DNA from: Scilla litardierei
Lineage: Eukaryota > Streptophyta > Magnoliopsida > Asparagales > Asparagaceae
NCBI GenBank assembly: GCA_030789695.1
Contig: CM061132.1
Span: 151,908,597 to 151,972,596 of the forward strand
Length of the DNA stretch: 64,000 nucleotides
Direction: 5' to 3'
Below the pieces are notes generated by a model, which saw only the letters and a list, made by a program, of their open reading frames with translations, did not search any database and was not told the DNA's origin. Both the position numbers and the translations under genes were made by a program. Numbering within the stretch: position 1 is the first letter of the stretch; every line of letters begins with the position of its first letter. This document shows, piece after piece, positions 9,850-19,284 of the stretch.

Positions 9850-9984
9850 GCCTCATCTTTATCTATGCTTTTCAAAGAATAAATTGTAGCTTCATCTCTA
9901 GTATGCTTAATAAAGACGATCTTTTATTTTGAATGTATGCATTTTACATTCCCATCAATAAATTTTCGTTTTTGGCTTATATAG
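9850..9984 (+). other. gag-pol gap with acceptor-like end
   Basis: 135-nt AT-rich spacer. Gag and pol are in the same frame but separated by TGA 9847, TAA 9880 and TAG 9982. The spacer ends TTTTTGGCTTATATAG directly before the first pol ATG, which resembles a 3' splice site (inference). Confidence 0.5.
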
Positions 9985-12900
9985 ATGATGTATGAGTGCC
10001 TAGTGGACAGTGCCTCGACGCACACTATCCTTCGCGATAAATGCTATTTCAATAGCATAAGTAAATATGACGGTCCTGTCATTACAATTTCAGGACTGTC
10101 CAAAATAATCGAAGGATCTGGTGATGCAATATTATTGCTCCCAAATAACACAAGACTAAAAATCAATAATGCACTATTTTCTCCAAGATCAAATAGAAAT
10201 CTCATAAGTTTCAAGGACATCCGTTTAAACGGATATCACTTAGAAACTAGAGATGAAAATAAGGTTGAATACCTATATGTCACTCTTCGTAAAGATGGCC
10301 AGAAGACCATCTGCGAAATATTTAAGGGACTACCGTCGGGTCTCTACCAAACATACATTCAACCAGTTGAAGCCAATATGACTGAGCACCAGACGTGCCA
10401 GCCAATGCCACCATTTCAACTATGGCATAACAGACTTGGTCACCCTGGATCCATTCTGATGCGACGCATCTTATCTGAATCCCGCGGACATGATTTGAAG
10501 AACCAGAAGATTCTTCAGAAAGGTGAATTTTCTTGTCCCCCTTGTTTCAAGGGGAAACTAATAACGAGACCATCGCCCCTAAAAGTGGGTTTAGAGTCTC
10601 CTGGCTTCCTTGAGAGGATACATGGTGACATTTGCGGGCCTATTCACCCCGCAAGTGGACCATTTCGGTACTTCATGGTACTAATAGATGCATCCACAAA
10701 ATGGTCTTATGTGTGCCTCTTGTCCACCCGTAACCTAGCTTTTCCAAAGCTGTTGGCACAGATAATTAGGTTACGTGCTCATTTCCCCGATAACCATATC
10801 AAGAAACTACGTCTTGATAATGCGGGCGAATTCACATCTCAAGTCTTCGAAGACTATTGCCAGGCAACGGGTATAGAAGTTGAACATCCAGTAGCTCATG
10901 TTCACACCCAGAATGGATTAGCAGAGTCCCTTATAAAGAGACTCCAATGGATTGCACGTCCATTGCTTATGCAATCCCAATTGCCGGTGGATGCTTGGGG
11001 GCATGCTATTCTGCATGCCGCATCTCTTATCAGGATACGCCCCTCTGGAGGCAATACATTATCTCCGATGCAACTAGCATACGGTTCAACTCCAGATATA
11101 TCTCATTTGAGAATATTTGGTTGTGCGGTCTATGTTCCAATAGCACCACCTCAGAGGACCAAAATGGGTCCTCAACGTCGTTTAGGAATCTATATTGGAT
11201 TTGATTCACCCTCGATCATTAGATACCTAGAACCCCTAACGGGGGACGCATTTAAGGCACGTCTTGCTGATTGTGAATTCGATGAGAAAACTTTTCCAAA
11301 GTTGGGCAAACATTCCAAGAAGCCTGAAGCTTCGGAGACCATTAATTGGGAAAATAAGTCTTTGTCCTTTTATGATCCGCGTACAAATCTGTGTGAAGAT
11401 GAGATCCTGAAGATCCTTCACATCCAGAATACAGTACACCAATTGCCGGATAAATTCACGGACAGCCAGAAGATCGTCCGTTCACACGTCCCTGCTGCTA
11501 ACACTCCAGCTAGGATTGACATCCCTATAAATGGATGCAATCCACCCGCAGCAGAAATGGCTGTACCTCAATTGAAAAGAGGACGGCCACTAGGTTCAAA
11601 AGATAAAGTTCCTCGAAAGAGGAAGATTCCTGGTGAAAATAAGATTATCCCTCCGCAGGATACTGAGCTCAGGACAGCTACCTCTCCCCTCCTAATTTCC
11701 CCCGCAGAGGAAACATTAGGAGAAACATCATTAAACTTTGTACGTACTGGGGAGGTACTGGACCGACATAGCACAGTCGTCGACGACGATTTTGCGTTCA
11801 CTATTGCCGTTCACGTCGCTGAATACGACGATGACGTCGAACCACTTTCTCTAGCGGATTGTAAACGCAGAGATGATTGGCCAAAGTGGGACGAGGCGAT
11901 AAGAGTAGAGCTGGACTCACTCTCGAAACGCAAAGTCTTTGGACCTGTAGTCCAAACACCAGTAGGTGTAAGACCTGTGGGATATAAGTGGGTTTTCATT
12001 AGAAAAAGAAATGAACAAAATCTGATCGTCCGCTACAAGGCGCGTCTTGTAGCAAAGGGTTTTTCCCAAAGACCGGGTATCGATTATGAAGATACATACT
12101 CCCCGGTAATGGACGCTATTACATTCAGATTCTTAATAAGCCTATCATCTCTGGCAAGCCTAGAAATGCAGCTCATGGACGTTGTGACTGCATATCTTTA
12201 TGGCGATTTAGATAAAAAGATCTATATGAAACTACCAGATGGGTTTAACTTACCCACAGAGATGAAAGAGATACCTCGGGAGGTATTCTCTGTTAGACTA
12301 CATAGATCCTTGTTTGGACTAAAACAGTCAGGCAAAATGTGGTATAACAGACTAAGTGATTTCCTTGCACAGCAAGGATTCACAAATAACGAAGTCTGCC
12401 CGTGCATCTTTATCAAAAGAACGGGAAAAGGATTCGTCATCATAGCAGTTTACGTTGATGACTTAAATCTCATAGGCTCTCCAGCAGAGATTAATGTGAT
12501 ATCTGCAAGGCTAAAGCAAACTTTTGAAATGAAAGACCTAGGCAGAACGAAGTATTGCCTTAGCTTACAGATTGAACACCTACGAGGTGGAATCCTCCTA
12601 CATCAATCCAATTATACCAGGAAGCTTTTAAATAAGTTCCAAATGGATAAATGTCATCCTTTATGTACCCCTATGGTCGTGAGATCATTAGACGTACAAA
12701 AGGACCCCTTCCGGCCTCTGGAAGAGGGGGAGGAGATACTGGGTCCAGAAGTACCCTACCTAAGTGCCATTGGTGCACTTCTCTATCTGGCTAACTGCAC
12801 GCGTCCCGATATAGCGTTTGCAGTCAATCTCCTAGCCAGACACAGTGCAGCGCCTACAAAGCGCCACTGGAATGGAGTAAAGCATCTTCTGCGATACCTC

Positions 12901-13455
12901 CAGGGTTCCGTAGACCTTGGACTTTACTACCAGAGAGGTGCCTCCTCCCAGTTACTTGGTTATGCCGATGCAGGCTATCTTTCAGATCCGCATACGGCAA
13001 AATCACAGACTGGTTTTGTCTTTACCTACGGAGGTACTGCTATCTCCTGGAGATCGGTAAAACAAACCACTACTGCTACATCTTCTAACCATGCAGAGCT
13101 CATCGCGATCCATGAAGCGAGCAGAGAATGTTTTTGGCTACGCTCCGTCGTCCAACACATTCTCCAATCCACTGGCCTGAAGACCGGTGATCTGGAGCCT
13201 ACTGCCCTATTCGAAGACAACGCCGCGTGCATTGCTCAGCTTCAGAAGGGCTACATCAAAGGCGACAGGACAAAGCACATTTCTCCCAAGTTTTTCTGGA
13301 CGCACGAGCAGAAGAACGACAAGCAGATTGAAGTTCGACAGATCCAGTCATGCAACAACCTAGCTGATCTTTTTACTAAGGCATTGCCTAAATGTACTTT
13401 TGTAAAGCTTGTAAAGAACATTGGTATGCGACAGTTGAAAGACCTGCAAGCCTGA
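9985..13455 (+). CDS. pol: pol of the Bianca-like element, intact 1156 codons
   Basis: Copia-order polyprotein. The protease active site is near residue 8 (LVDSAST; Ala where many families have Gly). A GAG-pre-integrase zinc domain follows (HNRLGHPG...CPPCFKG, about residues 145-185), then the integrase core with catalytic Asp in HGDICGP, Asp in LRLDNAGEF and Glu in LAESLIKR (about residues 213-320). Reverse transcriptase spans about residues 640-880, with KWVFIRKRN, ARLVAKGFSQRPG and the YVDD active site. RNase H follows, with ADAGYLSD, SSNHAELIA and EDNAACI, and the last segment has the typical KHI...FFWTHE ending. Normal full length, no stop or frameshift. It starts at 9985 after an in-frame TAG, so it cannot be a simple fusion with gag; expression may need splicing or reinitiation. 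Confidence 0.95.
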   Translation: MMYECLVDSASTHTILRDKCYFNSISKYDGPVITISGLSKIIEGSGDAILLLPNNTRLKINNALFSPRSNRNLISFKDIRLNGYHLETRDENKVEYLYVTLRKDGQKTICEIFKGLPSGLYQTYIQPVEANMTEHQTCQPMPPFQLWHNRLGHPGSILMRRILSESRGHDLKNQKILQKGEFSCPPCFKGKLITRPSPLKVGLESPGFLERIHGDICGPIHPASGPFRYFMVLIDASTKWSYVCLLSTRNLAFPKLLAQIIRLRAHFPDNHIKKLRLDNAGEFTSQVFEDYCQATGIEVEHPVAHVHTQNGLAESLIKRLQWIARPLLMQSQLPVDAWGHAILHAASLIRIRPSGGNTLSPMQLAYGSTPDISHLRIFGCAVYVPIAPPQRTKMGPQRRLGIYIGFDSPSIIRYLEPLTGDAFKARLADCEFDEKTFPKLGKHSKKPEASETINWENKSLSFYDPRTNLCEDEILKILHIQNTVHQLPDKFTDSQKIVRSHVPAANTPARIDIPINGCNPPAAEMAVPQLKRGRPLGSKDKVPRKRKIPGENKIIPPQDTELRTATSPLLISPAEETLGETSLNFVRTGEVLDRHSTVVDDDFAFTIAVHVAEYDDDVEPLSLADCKRRDDWPKWDEAIRVELDSLSKRKVFGPVVQTPVGVRPVGYKWVFIRKRNEQNLIVRYKARLVAKGFSQRPGIDYEDTYSPVMDAITFRFLISLSSLASLEMQLMDVVTAYLYGDLDKKIYMKLPDGFNLPTEMKEIPREVFSVRLHRSLFGLKQSGKMWYNRLSDFLAQQGFTNNEVCPCIFIKRTGKGFVIIAVYVDDLNLIGSPAEINVISARLKQTFEMKDLGRTKYCLSLQIEHLRGGILLHQSNYTRKLLNKFQMDKCHPLCTPMVVRSLDVQKDPFRPLEEGEEILGPEVPYLSAIGALLYLANCTRPDIAFAVNLLARHSAAPTKRHWNGVKHLLRYLQGSVDLGLYYQRGASSQLLGYADAGYLSDPHTAKSQTGFVFTYGGTAISWRSVKQTTTATSSNHAELIAIHEASRECFWLRSVVQHILQSTGLKTGDLEPTALFEDNAACIAQLQKGYIKGDRTKHISPKFFWTHEQKNDKQIEVRQIQSCNNLADLFTKALPKCTFVKLVKNIGMRQLKDLQA

Positions 13456-13630
13456 AGCTTGTACGGATCAGGGGGAGTAACATGTGGGTTGCACTCTTTT
13501 TCCTTAAGCTGTTGGGTTTTCCCACTGGGTTTTCCACAGCTAAGGTTTTAACGAGGCAAACACACTTACTCTGGATCCAGAAGTATCCACCCCTTGCCTC
13601 AGTAGCTGAGACCGAAGTGATGAATGTGTA

Positions 13631-13638
13631 AGGGGGAG
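13631..13638 (+). other. polypurine tract of the Bianca-like element
   Basis: AGGGGGAG immediately before the 3' LTR start; primes plus-strand DNA synthesis. Confidence 0.85.
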
Positions 13639-13855
13639 TGTTATGAATGAGGGAGGCCTTTGGCCTCCCCTCCTTCATTACCCATTCATTAGGCCCCCAT
13701 TACTTAGAGTAATGGGGACCCTTGGTCTCCTAGAGGCTTTTGGCCTCCCCACTATGAGATATATAAATAGAGCACCATGGCTCTTAGCTATTGGGACTTA
13801 TTCTTTTGCTAAGAAATCTTGTCTCTTTCTCTCTTGAGTTCATCATCATCCAACA
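13639..13855 (+). repeat. 3' LTR of the Bianca-like element
   Basis: 217 bp, identical to 6808-7024 by eye over its full length. Confidence 0.95.
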
Positions 13856-13860
13856 TCCAG

Positions 13861-14374
13861 TGGATTTTTTTTTGTGTATGAGCAATTGCTATTACAGTTT
13901 TGGTATTTCTCAGATTTGACTTCATGCAGATTGAGGGTTCGTCCAGATTTCAAAATTGACTACCCAAGAAACGTAGGACGCCTTCACTTCGATGCCCAAA
14001 CGAAATGAACATCAAAATAAGGGGCAATTGTCATGCAAGAATATCCAAACGAGACCAAAGCTTAAAAGCCCGTTTCGGCACAGTAAACAATGCTCTTATC
14101 TGCATTGATGGGCTCTGGGCTAATGTAGGATAGATTGAGTTGATGCAGATGGTGGCAGCCCACACAAGACTTGAGTACATTCGGTTACAGCCTACAGCGA
14201 GAAGCTTCAGCCATGTCTAGAGCCAAATGGGCCTTATCTCATCATGGGTGTCATCGACACCACGTGAACCAAAATGGGGAAAAATCAGCTAAGAATTTAA
14301 CTTGTATCGACAAAAGTTATCGGCAGAAGTATCCCTAGGTCTTTTATATATAAACCATTTTATTTATGAGACTC
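13861..14374. other. unassigned sequence, possible old LTR
   Basis: Continuous with 6011-6807 before the Bianca-like insertion and with 41991 onward before the nested insertion at 14380. It contains a TATA-like TTTTATATATAAACC (near 14343), so it may be the U3 of the decayed copia element whose body lies at 42000-47960. No coding frame. Confidence 0.4.
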
Positions 14375-14379
14375 TGTAT

Positions 14380-14442
14380 TGTTGTGCGTCAAGCGGAAGC
14401 AATCAATTCGTCGAAGTATCTAGTACGAAGAACAAATAGAGA
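14380..14442 (-). repeat. outer copia left LTR, first part
   Basis: TGTTGTGCGTCAAGC start; matches 40358 onward of the right LTR. Interrupted at AGAGA (14438-14442), the duplicated target of the Tat element. Confidence 0.85.
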
Positions 14443-15290
14443 TGATACGACCATTTCGTAAATGGGCCAGAACCGAACGGCTCAAGCCCAAGCCGCAATC
14501 CAGCGGCCCTAGAGAAGAGCGGACCAAGCGACGAGGCCCCCACGAAGATTTGGAGTCGGGTCAGCCTCGGATCAAAGCGGGCGCTTCCATCAGACCGCAT
14601 CAGCAGTAGCTAACAGCTCCCCTTACAACGCGCCCCCTTAATCCCCATTAACGGGCCCCATTACGCCCACCTTCATGACCATGAAGGCGCCATCAAAGAG
14701 ACGGGTCATGTGGGTGGAACTGGGGGATGTTGAGGAGGCGTGGATGTGGAGGACTCCTATAAAGGGAGACGAGGTACAACGTACAAGGGGATCACTTCCT
14801 AGATACCGAGAACATCGAGGTATTCTACTCACACCACCTTGTCTTCCACCTTACATTTCCTCTCCACAGCTCGGCCAGAGTACTCACGTATCGGCCTCCC
14901 CGTGAGCCATACCGATCTCACCGAGCATCCTTCAGATCCTTTCTGACTTAGGCATCGGAGGGGACTTGGTCGGAACCAAGGTCCGACCCCCCCCCCCCGA
15001 CGAGCTTTCTCGTCTATTCAGGTCGAGCAGATCCAGCGACGCCGAGGCTGCCCCTCAGCGTCTTCCCAACCGAAGCCGATTGTCCTCAATCAAAAGCCCG
15101 CTCGCCCCTACCGCAAGGAGGTCGTCGCTTTGCCGAGGATTCCCTTCGGTAAGCTGACGCGAGGATCCGCGCATCCCTCACTGAGCTAGAGTGCCTTCAA
15201 CCGATCCCGGAGGTCACACATGTCCCCCTTGACCACGTCGACTCCATCCCTCCAGTCAACAATACAGCGGTGAGAAAACACCCCGAAACA
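14443..15290 (+). repeat. 5' LTR of the Tat element
   Basis: TGATACGACC...CCCGAAACA, 848 bp. U3 has the hairpin CCTTCAT-gacc-ATGAAGG (14670-14687) and an imperfect CCCCTTAAT/ATTAACGGG inverted repeat near 14634-14655. The TATA box CTATAAAGG is at 14758-14766. Confidence 0.82.
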
Positions 15291-15292
15291 TC

Positions 15293-15312
15293 TGGTGCCT
15301 TCTGTGTGAAAC
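15293..15312 (+). other. probable primer binding site of the Tat element
   Basis: TGGTGCCTTCTGTGTGAAAC begins two bases after the LTR end. TGG at this position fits pairing with a tRNA CCA end; I cannot name the tRNA. Confidence 0.5.
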
Positions 15313-15593
15313 GAAAAGCACCCATGTCAAACAATCGCATCACCGAAATGGAATCCACCTGTAATGGAGTAGGACGCATGCCCCCCCATTAACGAGGAAG
15401 GCTACTACGTCCCGCCCGAAAACGTGCACAGCCACTCCATCGAGGGCACCAGCGACTCACGCTCGGTGACCTAAGAGCAACTCCGTATCTTTGCCCGAGA
15501 GACGCACACCCACTTCCAAACATTGGCAGTCACCATCCAACAACTCGCGGGCAACCCACACCTCCTGGGGAGGGGCACGACAAGCGTTCCTGG

Positions 15594-17074
15594 TTGACAG
15601 GAACACCGCCCCTGCTGCGCTCGGCCGTGGTCATCGCTCACGACGGCGAGGACGCCAACCCGGAGCGGAGGTTCACCCTGCCGAACTTCATCCCGGTACG
15701 ATCCCTCGACCCCACTACACTCCAAGATGAGACGGATGAAAGGTCCGAACGGGCCAGAGCCGAGTCGACCATAGCCTCGTCCAGTCGATCGCGCTCAGTG
15801 CGTCGACGGTCACCCATCCCTCGAGCCACCGAGGATCGGCGAGGGAGAAGTGGAAGCCCCCGTCGAAGGAGGTGTAGAGGCCGAGGGGATCACAACGAGA
15901 GGAGAAACACTTGCGACCAACACATGTCCCCGGCCAAAATGAACGTCGGGCAGATTCCCCTCGAAACCTCAACGTCCTGCAGAGGCAACCTAATCCTCGC
16001 ATTGAAGCACCGGCAGGCCGGGGAGACCAGGGAGGCCCCAGGGACGACCGCTGCCCTTTGGCGAGGAGCATTACCGACGCCCAGGTACCCTCCAGGTTCA
16101 AGGTGCCGACCCTGGAGAAATATGACAGCACATGGGACCCGAAGAACCACGTAATGGACTACGAATGGGTCATGGCATTCCAGGGGGCTGACGACGTCCT
16201 GCTCTGCTGAGGCTTCTACTCTACCCTCCGGAAGTCCGCCAGGAGTTGGTACCATAGCCTCTCCAACCGCTCCATCAGCGACTTTCAGGACCTCTCTCAG
16301 AAGTTCTGCAAGCAATTCATGGCCGGCCGACAGATAAAGCGGGACTCGGAGTTGCTGTTCAATGTAATACAGAGGCCGGGCGAATCAATAAGGAGCTACA
16401 TGCGGCGCTTCAACGCCGAGAGGTTGAATGTGGAGAGCTGCCCGGAGATGGTCGTGAAAAACGGCCCTGAAGAAAGGGCTCCGCCACATGGGCCTAAATA
16501 AGTTGCTGCACAATGAACCCGTGAGGGACCTCACTGATGTGATAGCCTGGGCGGAGTGTTACATGCTGATGGAGGAGGCGTTAGCAGCAGAAGAAGGAGG
16601 TCTCCCTGTAGGAAGCAAGCAGGGCTCCAAACGGGACGAGAGTGAACGTCGCGAGCCGGACGACCACAAGCGGGAGAAGAAGCCAAGGGGGAAGCAACGC
16701 AAGGAGGAAACGTGACCCCCTAGACTGAACGCTACCCTGGACGTTGTTCTAACTCAGACCTAGAAGGAGGGCCACATCGGCAAGCCGCCCCTGAAGATGA
16801 AGGGTGGCAGAAGGGACGATGAGAAATACTGCAGGTACCATAAAGACAATGGCCACGACACCGACGAGTGCTGGCACCTGAAGAAAGATATAGACAAGCT
16901 GATCAGTTGCGGGCACATGAAGAACTTTGTCGACGACCCAAAGGTAACCCCTGGAGAGGGGACATCCAAACAGATGGACAAAGGGAAAAAGGTTAACGTC
17001 GTCCAGACACTCTCCGCATTATTGAATGAGGAGGCGGGACTATCAGCCGCGGCCTTTCCCCCCAGGCGAGATTA
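15594..17074 (+). pseudogene. gag: Tat-type gag, decayed
   Basis: Capsid/nucleocapsid protein remnants across several frames. The Arg/Ser-rich N-terminal part (15594-16060) is followed by the capsid region with KVPTLEKYDSTWDPKNHV and MAFQGADDVLLC, a TGA at about 16208, then GFYSTLRKSARSWYHSLSN, SFQ-type and FNAERLN blocks (to about 16480). A frameshift follows, then NKLLHNEPVRDLTDVI and the Cys/His motif YCRYHKDNGHDTDECWHLKK with the IDKLISCGHMKNFV tail (16826-16935). These blocks are the usual order in Tat/Retand gag. At least one nonsense codon and two frame changes; not functional. Confidence 0.8.
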
Positions 17075-17184
17075 GCTCACATTTATCTTCCCTGCTTAGT
17101 TCCTATTGAATGTACGATCGGATTCAAAGAATGAAATGCAAGTTTGCATTGAAGCAATCATTCTCCTCCACATCGTATCGAACT

Positions 17185-18110
17185 TCGCGATCGACCGTAA
17201 GGCTGTGGGCGGCTCCCCCAGTAGGCCGATCACAGCGATCGGCCGTAAGGCTGGGGCGGCTCCCCCAGCGGGCCGATCACAGCGATCGACCGTAAGGCTG
17301 GGGGCGGCTCCCCCAGCGGGCCGATCACAGCGATCGACCGTAAGGCTGGGGCGGCTCCCCCAGCGGGCAGATCACAGCGATCGACCGTAAGGCTGGGGGC
17401 GGCTCCTCCAGCTGGCTGATCACCACGATAGACCAGCCACTCCCCCAGCAGGCCGATCCATCGATCTACTATAAGCCTGGGGGTAGCTCCCCTAGCATGT
17501 GGACCGACCCGACTATCCGTAAGGCTGGGGAAAACTCCCCCGGCAGGCTGGTCCATTGATCGACCGTAGGACTGGGGTAGCTCCCCCAGCAGGCCATCGA
17601 CCATAAGGCTGGGGTGACTCCTCCAGCAGGCCGAACACTCGACCGCCCGTAAGGCTGATGGCAAGTCCCTTAGCCAGACGATCATCCACTCGACCTTAAG
17701 ATCGGAGGCAAAACCTCGACGGGCCGAACATCTGGTCGGCTGAAAACACAGGGACACTTCCTTGGCACCGACCCGACAGACTGACCGTCAGACGAACTGA
17801 CTCGACTCTCCCAGGCCCATCTACCCAACACAGTGGAGGACGCGGTGCCTACGAGGAAATGCATTGGGAGGACTAGAGAGAGTCAACCTCAAAACGCCGC
17901 TCCCCTTCAGTAATCCGACCGCTACAATTGCCCTGAGAGGCTGGGGGCGACCCCCCAGCAGACCGATGATGCTGATCGACCACACAAATGGAGGCAACTC
18001 CCCTGGCAGGCCAACCTCCCCGACCGTCCTAAGAGACTTGGGAGCAACCCCCGGCAAGATGATTGGTACAATCATCCGCAAGGCTGATGGCCACCCCCAG
18101 CGGGGCGATC
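17185..18110 (+). repeat. 48-bp tandem array of double hairpins in the Tat element
   Basis: Unit of about 48 bp: GATCGACCGTAAGGCTGGGG then CGGCTCCCCCAGCGGGC and CGATCACAGC. Regular from 17190 to about 17440, diverged to 17720, with further relics at 17930-18110. Each unit holds a stem GCTGGGGG-cggct-CCCCCAGC and, between units, GGCCGATC-acagc-GATCGGCC. It lies between gag and the antisense ORF. Frames here are artefacts of the repeat. Confidence 0.8.
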
Positions 18111-18380
18111 GCCTCGATAAGACAATGACTCGACTAGCAGAAAGAAAGCCTCCCGCAGCTCAAGCTCATGGTCTGCCTTGGCATGAACGGCGGGAGGGGG
18201 GCAATAAAGGGGCAACGCGATCCAGAAAACACTTGACAAAAACACTTGATGAAAGCAGGCGAAAGTGCAACATAAGGGTACGACAACGTGTAGAAAGGTA
18301 AAAAGACCCGCAAAACAAATTATCTATTACCTCCAAAACTGTTCTCTTTTACAGAGAAGGGAACAAAAGCGGGGGTACGC
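18111..18380. other. Tat internal non-coding segment
   Basis: Spacer between the tandem array and the 3' end of the antisense ORF. No motif recognised. Confidence 0.5.
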
Positions 18381-19279
18381 CACCTATGATGCCGGGGCCC
18401 GTGAGGAGGCATCTCCCAGAGCCTCGCCTTGCCCCGATCGAGTGGGCTCCTCAGGACTTGGCAGGGGGCAGGGAAGCGCCTACCGGACCCGCTCCTAGAA
18501 CCTCTGAAACATGTCTCGAAAGGCTCTCATGATCCTCGGGGCCAGGAGGTCTTCATAGGACTCGAACTCCTCCTTGAGGGCTTCCGCGGTCCTCGGCTTC
18601 AGAACCTCCTCGTAACCCCTCTCCACCTCCTCGATGAGTCGGACGGGGTTCGCTTGCTACAGGGCCACGAGCTCGCCACGAGCTCGTTCCTCTCTCGGCG
18701 GAACGCCTCCTCTGCCTCTTGGGCGGACCTCTGGGCGGCCGCCAAGGCCTCCCTCAAGTCCCCCACCTAGGAGGTATGCTCGTCCACCTGACGCCGTGAA
18801 CGACGAGCTTCCTGACGGGCTTCAGCCGCCACCTTGGCCGTCCCAGCCCTCAGGCACTCCTGTGCCAAAGCCGCCTCGAGGCCGGTCACCCGCTCAGTGC
18901 GGCGCTGCGTCTCGACGGCCATCGTGGAAGCTGCAAGATAGAAGGAATAAGCAAAGGACACCGATGATCGCAGGTGAAGGCAAGAAAAACACCAACCTGC
19001 TTAAGTTGCCAGACCAGGGAGTTCACCAAGTGATCATGGCGAACCCTCTCCAACCAGAAGCGGTCCCTCGGGAGGACAGAGCCATGTGCCTGCTGGAGGG
19101 CCACGTTTCGATCGAGAAAGATCGAATCTCCAGGCGGGGCATCCGGGCAAGCCTGCAGTATGGACATGGCGCCCCCCGCACTAACTGGCAACTGCTCGGC
19201 CAGGCCGGTGGAAGCGGCCACCTCCACCAGCGGGAGGGTTGTCCCCGAGAGGATCGACACCTCGGACACCGTCGAGGGC
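18381..19279 (-). pseudogene. Tat antisense ORF, 3' part (coiled-coil region)
   Basis: Downstream half of an antisense gene cut in two by the level-3 copia insertion; the 5' half is at 36025-36974. On the minus strand it reads PSTVSEVSILSG...RDRFWLERVRHDHLVNSLVWQLKQ. A predicted short intron follows, with acceptor TTGCAG at 18931 and donor GT at 18992 or 18996; the 62-nt choice keeps the frame. It then enters a long Glu/Arg/Ala heptad-like stretch (VETQRRTERVTGLEAALAQE, AKVAAEARQEARRSRRQVDE) predicted as coiled coil, continuing with stops to about 18500. Antisense extra ORFs are known from Tat elements such as Grande, Ogre and Retand. I recognise no catalytic domain. Confidence 0.6.
18931..18992 (-). 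other. predicted intron in the Tat antisense ORF
   Basis: Minus-strand GT...TTCCTTCTATCTTGCAG. Using the donor at 18992 joins the two open segments in frame; the stronger-looking donor four bases earlier does not. Confidence 0.45.
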
Positions 19280-19284
19280 CTGCC

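Larger units (their letters stand above)
6808..13855 (+). mobile_element. complete Ty1/copia element, Bianca-like, very young
   Basis: 7048-bp element bounded by 5-bp target duplications TCCAG (6803-6807 and 13856-13860). Order: 217-bp 5' LTR, primer site, leader of about 1.8 kb, gag, 135-bp gap, pol (protease, integrase, RT, RNase H in copia order), polypurine tract, 3' LTR. The two LTRs look identical base for base, indicating a very recent insertion. The only coding defect I see is a TAG at 9196-9198 in gag. The Bianca label rests on the TTATCAGCACG primer-site motif, the CHRCGMTGHWSRNC knuckle style and the pol sequence; the lineage is an inference. Confidence 0.93.

Noticed and set aside
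13861..14374. Possible host gene between the Bianca-like and nested elements
   Set aside because: No frame above background and no exon-like codon pattern; a TATA-like box suggests an old LTR instead.
14986..14998. Short poly-C run in the Tat LTR
   Set aside because: About 12 C, absent from the other LTR; ordinary slippage.
17185..18110. CRISPR-like regular repeats
   Set aside because: Units are directly tandem with no unique spacers, in a plant retrotransposon; the palindrome arrays in LTRs were rejected for the same reason.
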